From Deltaproteobacteria bacterium (GTDB lineage Bacteria; Desulfobacterota; Desulfobacteria; Desulfobacterales; UBA11574): a stretch of DNA of 8,123 bases. The stretch is taken from the NCBI GenBank assembly GCA_019313025.1, contig JAFDCA010000486.1:1-8123 (forward strand). Reading direction: 5' to 3'. The notes beneath the pieces were generated by a model that was not told the origin of the DNA, made no database searches, and saw only the letters and a program-made list of their open reading frames with translations. Below are positions 1-7,100 of the stretch, one piece after another; within the stretch, counting starts at the first letter, position 1, and each line of letters opens with the position of its first letter. Made by a program: the position numbers and the translations under genes.

Positions 1-1
1 G

Positions 2-898
2 GATAACCTTTTGCCTTTGAAAACATCCCGGGATATTTTCAAAGGGGTTAAAAAATTGAAAAAGGATCTTCGTCTGTTTGGAGAGATCCGGGCCACGATT
101 TCAATACAAGACCTCCATTTAATGCAGGAAGCAGGTATGCAGGAGGTTCAGATCGGTATCGAGGCATTAAGCACGCGTCTTCTTAAAAAACTGAACAAAG
201 GGACAACAGCCATCCAGAATATCGAAATCATGAAATACTGTGAAATGTTAGGGATTCAAAATTCTTCGAACCTTATTGTTCATTTTCCGGGAAGTGATGA
301 GGAGGATGTGGTCGAGACACTTGGAAATCTTGAATTTACCTTTTCGTTTCGACCCCTTCGGGTGGTTCAGTTTTGGCTCGGCCTCGGGAGTCCTGTATGG
401 CAGGATCCGAAAACTTTTGGGATTAAGGCTTTATTTAACCATGGAAATTACGCCCGTATTTTCCCAACGAACATTGTTGAATCAATGCCGTTTATCATCC
501 AGGCCTACAGGGGAGACCTTGGTTATCAGAAAAGGCTCTGGCAACCCGTTAAAAAAAAAGTGAAGGCCTGGGAAAAGGCATATGCCAAACTTCATCAGGG
601 GCCAAAACATGAGAACATTTTAAGTTTTCGGGACGGCAGGAGCTTTTTGATCATACGCCAGAGAAGGCTTGATCGCGAACCTTTGACACACCGCCTCGAA
701 GGAACAAGCAGGGCCATTTATCTTTTTTGTCAAAAACACCGTGCGTTAAAGAGGATCATTGATCGCTTTTCCAATATACCGTCCTACAGGATTGAGTTGT
801 TTTTAAGCATGATGGTGGATAAAAGGCTAATGTTCAGAGAAAACCATCGATATCTGAGTCTGGCAGTGCCTGAAAGGACAAACACCCTTAAAATTTGA
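2..898 (+). CDS. RiPP maturation radical SAM enzyme, C-terminal part (N-terminus outside window)
   Basis: The frame is open to the left edge (DNLLPLK...), so this is the last 298 residues of a longer protein; the TTG at 11 is not its start. The 'DN-L-P' strand, the 'GIEALST..LLKKLNKGTTAIQN' segment and the 'SNLIVHFPGS' segment match the second half of the radical SAM barrel in the ribosomal-peptide maturation radical SAM protein 1 family (TIGR03975 type, usually with an N-terminal B12-binding domain). The last 65 residues, ending MFRENHRYLSLAVP, are the helical/two-strand tail typical of that family. The CxxxCxxC cluster motif and any cobalamin domain would lie upstream and cannot be seen. 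Family members modify ribosomally made peptides, often by C-methylation; the substrate here is unknown. A generic B12-radical SAM enzyme is the alternative. No terminator hairpin is visible after the TGA. Confidence 0.8.
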   Translation, partial: DNLLPLKTSRDIFKGVKKLKKDLRLFGEIRATISIQDLHLMQEAGMQEVQIGIEALSTRLLKKLNKGTTAIQNIEIMKYCEMLGIQNSSNLIVHFPGSDEEDVVETLGNLEFTFSFRPLRVVQFWLGLGSPVWQDPKTFGIKALFNHGNYARIFPTNIVESMPFIIQAYRGDLGYQKRLWQPVKKKVKAWEKAYAKLHQGPKHENILSFRDGRSFLIIRQRRLDREPLTHRLEGTSRAIYLFCQKHRALKRIIDRFSNIPSYRIELFLSMMVDKRLMFRENHRYLSLAVPERTNTLKI

Positions 899-906
899 CG
901 GCGGTG

Positions 907-935
907 TTGTTTCGTACTATCTAAAATGCTATATA
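907..935 (+). promoter_or_regulatory. Candidate sigma70 promoter for djlA
   Basis: TTGTTT (907-912) and TATATA (930-935) are separated by 17 nt. A TGC just before the -10 element resembles an extended -10. Transcription would start near 942, leaving a leader of about 50 nt before the djlA ATG. The call rests on consensus matching alone. Confidence 0.4.
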
Positions 936-980
936 GCCTTTCTGTCATATGCATTTGAAATAGATTCTATTATAATAATT

Positions 981-986
981 AAGGAG
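981..986 (+). promoter_or_regulatory. Shine-Dalgarno of djlA; decides the start
   Basis: AAGGAG lies 6 nt before the ATG at 993 but only 3 nt before the in-frame TTG at 990. The ATG is therefore the better start. The same AAGGAGAT core precedes the oxidoreductase gene on the other strand. Confidence 0.8.
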
Positions 987-992
987 ATATTG

Positions 993-1748
993 ATGGGAAT
1001 GCTCGGTAAAATCATCGGAGGAACCATCGGATTCGCAATGGCCGGTCCTTTAGGTGCAATTGCAGGTGCAGCGTTGGGTCATGCGTTTGATTCCAACGCT
1101 CAGACGTATTACATTGACGAACGAGCCCGACTTTCAGCCGGAGAGGAAGCCCAGTTTACCTTTTTCGTGGCAGCGTTTTCAATGCTTGCAAAACTCGCCA
1201 AAGCAGACGGTCAGGTATCCAGAGAGGAGATAGACGCTGTTGAAAAATTCATGATATACGATTTAAATCTGAATCCGGAAAGCAGACACCTTGCAACCAA
1301 TATTTTTCATGCAGCCATTGAATCTCCAAACAATTTCGATGATTTTGCCACTCAATTTTACAGCCAGTTTCGAGAACAATACCAGATGCTCGATTTGATG
1401 ATTGATATATTGCTCCGAGTTTCTGTTGCTGACGGTGCGTTAAGTCCAAGTGAAGAAAAACTCATTTTGTCGGCTGTTAGAATATTCAATTTCGATGATG
1501 AAAAATATAAAAGATTCAAATCGAAATATATTCAGGATTTTGAAAAATATTATGCAATTCTTGGGTGTAACAGTAACGATTCGAATGAACATATTAAAAA
1601 ACAATACCGGAAGCTTGTATCTGATTATCATCCCGACAAGATTGCATCGAAAGGTCTTCCCGAAGAGTTTACAAAATTCGCAAATGACAAATTCCGTGAA
1701 ATTCAAGAAGCCTATGAGATTATAAAGAAGGAGAGAAACATCCGGTAG
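993..1748 (+). CDS. djlA: DjlA-type membrane-anchored J-domain co-chaperone (TerB + DnaJ)
   Basis: A 251-residue protein that should bind DnaK through its J domain and stimulate its ATPase at the cytoplasmic face of the inner membrane. Residues 1-32 form a glycine-rich hydrophobic anchor (GKIIGG, AGPLGAIAGAALGH) ending in HAFD, very like E. coli DjlA, which starts GKIIG and ends GHMFD. A TerB-like helical domain spans about 50-175, with 'AKADGQVSREE' and 'VADGALSPSEE' acidic repeats. The J domain spans about 184-246, with HPD at 213-215 followed by K-(x)4-GLPEE, as in DjlA. E. coli DjlA is 271 residues; the difference is largely the missing Gly/Gln-rich linker before the J domain. The start is ATG 993, set by the Shine-Dalgarno. 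The stop codon directly abuts the palindromic element downstream. Family identification is firm; the cellular role is inferred from E. coli. Confidence 0.92.
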   Translation: MGMLGKIIGGTIGFAMAGPLGAIAGAALGHAFDSNAQTYYIDERARLSAGEEAQFTFFVAAFSMLAKLAKADGQVSREEIDAVEKFMIYDLNLNPESRHLATNIFHAAIESPNNFDDFATQFYSQFREQYQMLDLMIDILLRVSVADGALSPSEEKLILSAVRIFNFDDEKYKRFKSKYIQDFEKYYAILGCNSNDSNEHIKKQYRKLVSDYHPDKIASKGLPEEFTKFANDKFREIQEAYEIIKKERNIR

Positions 1749-1884
1749 TTTCCATTCAGAAATTGCCCTTTTCCGCTATTTCTGCGTCAATCTTCGGAAT
1801 CAGTTGTTCCCACCTGTGGGCGGGACGCGTAATTCTGTGATTTGATTGACCTTGCGAAAAATTGCTCATTTCTGAATAGGAAAC
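1748..1884. repeat. Nested-palindrome non-coding element (MITE/REP-like)
   Basis: The arms GTTTCC-ATTCAGAAAT (1748-1763) and ATTTCTGAAT-A-GGAAAC (1868-1884) are inverted repeats of 16 bp with one bulged base. Inside them are further paired blocks: TTTTCCGC (1769-1776) with GCGAAAAA (1854-1861, one mismatch), GTCAATC (1786-1792) with GATTGAC (1844-1850, perfect), AATCA with TGATT, and a GC-rich tip around CCCACCTGTGGG (1809-1820). The blocks occur in nested order, so either strand could fold into one long imperfect hairpin. No transposase is present and no target duplication is obvious. It fills most of the djlA-protease gap. The symmetry is seen directly; that it is a mobile or dispersed repeat is inferred. 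It could instead be a structured RNA leader or an inefficient terminator, although no T-tract follows. Confidence 0.6.
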
Positions 1885-1975
1885 GTCATTTGTGTTCAAT
1901 ATAGATTTATGGATGCAGACCGGGTGGTTTAATAAATGCGTCGCTTTAACTTCAATTAGCAATAATGAAAAAGAT

Positions 1976-3316
1976 ATGAAAAACAAATTGATGGATACCA
2001 CTACAACATATGGAATCACCCGGCGAAAGTTCTTGTGGGTCACTTCAGCGTCTACAGCCGGATTTTTGCTTGGCTGTGCGGCAAATCCTGTTACCGGAAA
2101 ATCTCAACTCATGCTGGTATCTGAAGACCAGGAAATTGAGATAGACAGACAACACTCTCCCTATCAATTCTCCACAGATTATGGGTCGATTCAGGATAAG
2201 TCCCTGAACAATTATATCGATCAAACCGGCAAAAAGATTTCCGGACTGACCCATCGACCCCATATGCCCTTTTCCTTTCGGGGGGTAAACGCCGCCTATG
2301 TGAATGCGTATGCTTTTCCCGGCGGAAGCATCGCTGCGACTCGAGGCATCCTGGTCGAACTTAAAAATGAGGCAGAACTTGCAGCACTGCTGGGACATGA
2401 GATCGGGCATGTCAACGCACGCCACACTGCTGCACAGATGTCAAAAAGTTCACTTACAAACACCTTGATCGGCGGAATTGCCGCCATTGCCGGGACCCAG
2501 AGTGCCGGCCTTGGGAGTCTGACCTCACAACTGGGTATGCTGGGTGCCGGTGCATTTCTTGCCCATTACAGTCGAGACAACGAACGTCAGGCAGATGCGC
2601 TGGGGTTGGAATATATGGTGAAAGCCGGTTATAACCCTAACGGGTTCGTGGGATTGATGAATATGCTAAGAAGCATGTCAAAGCACGAACCCAGTGCCAT
2701 AGAACTCATGTTTTCAACACATCCCATGAGCGATGAACGTTACAATACGGCTGTGCACACCGTGCAAACAAAATACCGCCATGCTCAAAATTTTCCCTTT
2801 TATCGCGAACGTTATATGGACCACACAGTAAAGCTTCGGGCAATGAAGGGGGTCATCGAGGCCATGCAAAAGGGTGAACGGGTTATGGCACAAAAAAAAT
2901 ATGATGAGGCCGAAACCTATTTTAAGGAAGCATTGAAACAGGCGCCGGACGATTATGCCGGACTCGTCATAATGGCCAAGTGTCAAATTGTCCGAGAAAA
3001 GTATTCGGAAGCCGGCCGGTTTGTGGAAAAAGCCAAAAAGGTATATCCTCAAGAGGCTCAAGCCTATTATCTGTCCGGATTTGTCAACATGAATCAAAAA
3101 AAGTATGATTCAGCCCATGAAGATTTTAAAACCTATGAAAAAATATTGCCCGGGAATCCAAATATTACTTTTTATCAGGGCCTTTCGTTGGAAAAGATGA
3201 ATCGAGTTTCAGAATCAGCCGATAAATATTATCGATACCTCAAGGTCGTCAATCAAGGAGAGAAGGCAAAATATGCGTATCAGCGGCTGGTTGAATGGGG
3301 ATATGTTAAGCGATAG
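1976..3316 (+). CDS. M48 zinc metalloprotease with TPR repeats, Tat-type lipoprotein (BepA/YfgC-like)
   Basis: A 446-residue predicted envelope peptidase. Residues 1-34 are an export signal: TRRKFLW (twin-arginine 16-17), a hydrophobic stretch, then the lipobox FLLGC with Cys34, so it is probably Tat-exported and lipidated. Ala at +2 would favour the outer membrane by E. coli sorting rules. The catalytic zinc site is HEIGH (141-145), with the third ligand probably Glu203 in NERQAD; a THP motif follows at 248-250, as in M48C enzymes. The region 'AYVNAYAFPGGSIAATRGIL' is typical of the family. From about 300 to 442 come roughly four TPR-like helical pairs. The architecture matches BepA, which degrades or assembles outer-membrane proteins, but orthology is not shown. 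The start is ambiguous: the frame is open from GTG 1892, but ATG 1976 (or ATG 1991) gives a sensible Tat signal, and none has a good Shine-Dalgarno. The J-domain gene follows after 11 nt, suggesting an operon. Confidence 0.88.
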   Translation: MKNKLMDTTTTYGITRRKFLWVTSASTAGFLLGCAANPVTGKSQLMLVSEDQEIEIDRQHSPYQFSTDYGSIQDKSLNNYIDQTGKKISGLTHRPHMPFSFRGVNAAYVNAYAFPGGSIAATRGILVELKNEAELAALLGHEIGHVNARHTAAQMSKSSLTNTLIGGIAAIAGTQSAGLGSLTSQLGMLGAGAFLAHYSRDNERQADALGLEYMVKAGYNPNGFVGLMNMLRSMSKHEPSAIELMFSTHPMSDERYNTAVHTVQTKYRHAQNFPFYRERYMDHTVKLRAMKGVIEAMQKGERVMAQKKYDEAETYFKEALKQAPDDYAGLVIMAKCQIVREKYSEAGRFVEKAKKVYPQEAQAYYLSGFVNMNQKKYDSAHEDFKTYEKILPGNPNITFYQGLSLEKMNRVSESADKYYRYLKVVNQGEKAKYAYQRLVEWGYVKR

Positions 3317-3327
3317 ATGTTAATTTC

Positions 3328-4068
3328 ATGACCAGACATTCAAAACACAACAACCGATTCCATCGAGATTACCAGATTAATAACAGATGTCTGTCATGCG
3401 GTACGACGAAAGATATCGGTAAACGAAGGTATTGCTCTATCGGCTGCCGTCAGAAATTGCGATATACGCTTGATATGAGAACAGGATTACTCGTCGCACT
3501 GAATACACGCTATGGGTCGTTTTATTTTACAAACGCGTTAATTGTAATGGATGTTCTTCCATACGATACCAAAGAAATCTTCAGTTTCATTTATCCACGT
3601 AGTGTAGGCAAAAAGCCTTTCGAAGATTACAGCAGTATGTCGGATATGTTGGGGAATGAGTGGTGGGCAGAGAAAAAAAGGACAAATCGACACTACCTCG
3701 CCACGCGATATTTACTTGAAAAAGCCAAACGTCAAAAAGGGTTAAACTCCCCAGCCATGCCAATGGAGATTAAGATTCCTACCATAAAAAAATCGACCTT
3801 GACATGCTTAAAGCTTGGCAAATCCGCTTTGAAGTCTCCTGAGCTGGAAAAAATCATTAAAAGTGCCTACCGGCTGCAGGCAAAGAGATACCATCCCGAT
3901 TTGGGCGGAGATGCCGATACATTCAGAAAAATCCATCAGGCATACCTGGATCTTATCCGGTGGGCGGAAAATCCTTCTTTTCGGAGACGCCGGGGGTTTC
4001 CGGACAAATGGTTTTATGATGCCAAACAGAACAGATGGTTACAGCCGGCACCCTATCTGAAAATTTAA
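3328..4068 (+). CDS. J-domain protein with N-terminal four-cysteine zinc finger
   Basis: A 246-residue, basic, probably cytoplasmic protein without a signal or membrane segment. Cys21, Cys24, Cys36 and Cys40 (CLSC...CSIGC) look like a treble-clef or zinc-ribbon metal site. Residues 41-150 match no family I recognise. The J domain occupies about 156-213, with HPD at 189-191 (YHPDLGGD) and a conventional 'AYRLQAKRYHP' helix II; there is no Gly/Phe-rich or DnaJ substrate-binding domain, so it is a class C J protein. The tail is Arg-rich (FRRRRGFP) and ends in a W-F-Y-D...W..P motif. It starts 11 nt after the protease stop with no clear Shine-Dalgarno, so translation is probably coupled to the upstream gene. 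It should deliver a particular client to DnaK; the client is unknown. The J domain call is firm, the finger is likely, and the function is open. Confidence 0.85.
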   Translation: MTRHSKHNNRFHRDYQINNRCLSCGTTKDIGKRRYCSIGCRQKLRYTLDMRTGLLVALNTRYGSFYFTNALIVMDVLPYDTKEIFSFIYPRSVGKKPFEDYSSMSDMLGNEWWAEKKRTNRHYLATRYLLEKAKRQKGLNSPAMPMEIKIPTIKKSTLTCLKLGKSALKSPELEKIIKSAYRLQAKRYHPDLGGDADTFRKIHQAYLDLIRWAENPSFRRRRGFPDKWFYDAKQNRWLQPAPYLKI

Positions 4069-4083
4069 CATCAATTGATAGTA

Positions 4084-4122
4084 AACAAAATGAAAAAGGG
4101 CGTTCAAACCCATAATTTTGTT
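4084..4122. terminator. Weak possible bidirectional terminator between convergent genes
   Basis: AACAAAAT (4084-4091) and ATTTTGTT (4115-4122) are perfect inverted repeats enclosing a short GGG...CCC pair (4098-4100, 4108-4110). The A-rich and T-rich flanks would give a U-rich run on either transcript. The GC stem is very short, so this is only a suggestion. Both flanking genes end here, which makes a shared terminator reasonable. Confidence 0.3.
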
Positions 4123-4138
4123 CATATCAAATTAGGTT

Positions 4139-7100
4139 CTATGGTTTGTATCGTTCTGCAATAATGCGTTCAACCTCTTTTTCCGTGGGCATGGTCTCCC
4201 GGTAACCAGCCAGACATTGATTGCGAAGCCACCTGAAAAGGGATACCGTTTCGTTGACTTCGATCAACTCGGGAATAACATCCTCCTCTTGGGAAAGGAT
4301 ATGTCCACGAAACTGACCCAGCATGCCAACCACATCGTGGAATGTTGCCGGTTCTCGCTTGACACCTTTTTTAAAGGATTTCCCTTTTGTTGGAAATATC
4401 TGATCCGGATCCGGGTTGGCGGAGATATCGAGCTTTTGAAACGGTCTTCTCACCTGGATCTGCCAGTTTCTGGCTTCATTCATCATCCTGGATACCAACG
4501 GGCCCGCCCAGTCATGGCTCTGTTGACCCTGAGAGCAATAAGAGAAAAACTCCACCACCGATGGACCGCAATATGCGATGGCCTCTTTGAGTATTTTAAT
4601 GGCGTAAAAGGGGTTGTCCACGGTAAGCTTGGCTGAATAAACATGGGATATGGCTGTGGCCTGACTCACGATACGCCGATGGAGCGTGGTCTTGCCGGCA
4701 AATTTTATTCCGATGGGCGAGGTCGAACGGTCACATCCAAAGCGTGTGGCACCGGATTTCTGCGCACCGGTGTTCATATAGCCCTCGTTGTTGTAAATCA
4801 CCCAAGTGATATCATAGTTCTCTCCGAGGGCATAATTAAATGGACCGTTACCGATGTCATAAATGGCGCCGTCACCGGCGAACACAATGATTTTCGTCAA
4901 TACATCGTTGAAGCCGTTGGCATACGCCTGATCCAGGGCAAACTTGGCTCCTAACGCTGCCGCCGAGGCGGTGCCAAAACCGTAGTGGCCTGCCTGGTAA
5001 ATCCGGGCGTTGAAAGGATTGACCAGTTCCGAAACCTGATTGCATCCGGTGGCATTAATATTGTAAATGGTAAATCCACGATCAATCATATGTTCGATGG
5101 CCAGCCGATTCTTATCCGAGAGAACCTTGAGTCCCTGGTAAAACGTTTCGATTCCCTTAGGGCTGTTGCGCAAACTTTCCAGGGCATAGAGGGTCAAAAG
5201 GTTGATGGTTCCTTCACCACAGCCCGGACAGAGGGTGTGTTTTCCCGGATGCAGTTTTGAAAAGACAAAAAGCACCTGGTGGTTGAGCGGCATCCGATCC
5301 ACATACTGGGCCGCATCATAGGTATTGTCCAGATAATGGTAAGATTCAGGGAAAAAATCCGTTGCAGTGGTCTGTGTTTTTTCAACCATCTTGAAGGCAT
5401 CCACCGGACAGACCTGAGCACAGACCCCGCAACCTTTGCATCGATCAACGACTGCATTTATGTTTAGGGCAAAACGCTGCCATGGGATTCCCTTGGGAGG
5501 TTTTTTGAAGACTTTGAAATAGGCAGCCGCGCCCTCGGGAACAGGTTTGTCTGTAATCGTGGAATGAAGTGCCGAATCCGGACACGACACCGCACACATG
5601 CCGCAAGCGATACATTTGGCGGCATCCCACACCGGAAGCTGAGAACCCATGAAGCTGACATCCTTATATTGACTGGTACCGGAGGGTACCACGGGGATAA
5701 ACCGGTCCCAGGGAACCTTCTTTCCCTCCATGATCGGTTTAACCATTTCCAGACGGAAGGTTTCTTGAAAATCGTCTATCAGATTCACCGGTTTGATGGT
5801 CCCCATTTCGTCCTTTTCGGTCATGGTAACCGGTAGACCGGCGGCCCCCGGAGCCTGGCTGAAATCTTCGGGGCCAATCGCCGACGACGGCCCCTGACTT
5901 TCGGGAGATACTTCCGCAAACGCACAGATTCCCTCAATGGGGTCGGTTGAAGCCTTCTTTACACCTTCTTTTAACAGGGCGACATTGGAATCGATAATAT
6001 CGAATCCTTTTTTGGCCCCCAGTTTTTCTTTCATGATGCTGGTAAATCTGGCTTCAAAAGCCTCGGGCGTAAAAATTCCCGTCTCCTTATTAATAAGACC
6101 CAGCATTACTGCGCCGGGCAAATTTTTCTTAAGGTGTTTCAAGGCGGCCTGAGTGGCGTCCACGGCAATCACCTTGATATTTTTTTCGGCAATACGCTGA
6201 CGCATTTCAACTGGAAAAGTCTCGAGGATTTCATCTGCGGTTCTGGCGCTGTTGATCACCAGGAGTCCGTTTTGGTTCAACCCTCCGACGTAGTCTCTTA
6301 AAATTTCGCCGGATAGAAACTTTTCATTAAAAAAAGCCAACACATCATGCTCGGTGAGTTCCGAGGCATTTCGAATCGGACTGGCGCTGATTCGAAGATT
6401 CATAAATACCGGAGCCCCCTTTCTGGCTGCACCGTAACGGGCGCCGGACTCGATATATCGCTGGCCGTTGCAGCTTTCTTCAGCATAGATCACCGCAGCG
6501 GTTTCAAGAGCCGTTTTAACGCCTTCGGCACCGATACCGATAAAGGTCATACCCAGTTCCCGGTCTTTGTAATCCGGAATTTGTACAGGGTTCAGGCTGT
6601 AAGGGCCTTCGACTCCGGAATAAAAGTCTCGGATAAAATTGTCTCGATCGCTTTCTAAACAGGCCCGCATGTTTTCAACGACCGCGGCGGCATCGTATTT
6701 GTTGAAATCTTTGCTGCCCAGACCGTAAACCCCATGCAAAAGGGTGGGCATATCGTCTCGGGCGTATAGTTTGTGCTCATCCTTGCCCTCGCGATAGGCT
6801 CTTTGAGACAATTGGAGCGCCACCTGCAAATCGGCCAGCAGGAGCTGATTGTGAACCATACCGGTTCGTTCCAACACGGTGATAACCTTGGCGTTGCGAA
6901 CCCCGTAGGCGATTTCCTCGTAGCAGGGCGGGTTGAACAATACCGGTCGCACAACCCCTATTTTCAAGCCTTGTACATCCCGGTAGTAATCAACCACATC
7001 CTTGAGAACACCGGCTGCGGATCCCAAAACAACGACGACCATTTCGGCATCTTCGGTGCGGTAGCATTCCACAACCTTGAGGTTGGCCCCTAAAATCTGG

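Noticed and set aside
955..976. TTGAAA and a perfect TATAAT just before djlA
   Set aside because: The spacing is only 10 nt, and a start from this TATAAT would fall at the Shine-Dalgarno itself. The pair at 907-935 is better spaced.
990..992. TTG as the djlA start
   Set aside because: It is only 3 nt after AAGGAG; the next codon, ATG, has the proper spacing.
1892..1975. Upstream GTG start giving the protease 28 more residues
   Set aside because: The added residues put a non-signal stretch before the twin-arginine motif, and the ribosome site is weak. ATG 1976 gives a normal signal length.
1756..2043. Minus-strand ORF of 95 codons across the djlA-protease gap
   Set aside because: It is produced by the palindromic element plus the antisense of the protease signal region, with no ribosome site and no recognisable domain.
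2045..3097. Minus-strand ORFs inside the protease gene
   Set aside because: They lie antisense to the HEIGH and TPR coding region and have Cys/Phe-rich shadow composition.
3317..3331. Four-codon ATG...TGA frame overlapping the start of the zinc-finger J gene
   Set aside because: It is too short to be meaningful and has no ribosome site; close ATG/TGA overlaps arise by chance.
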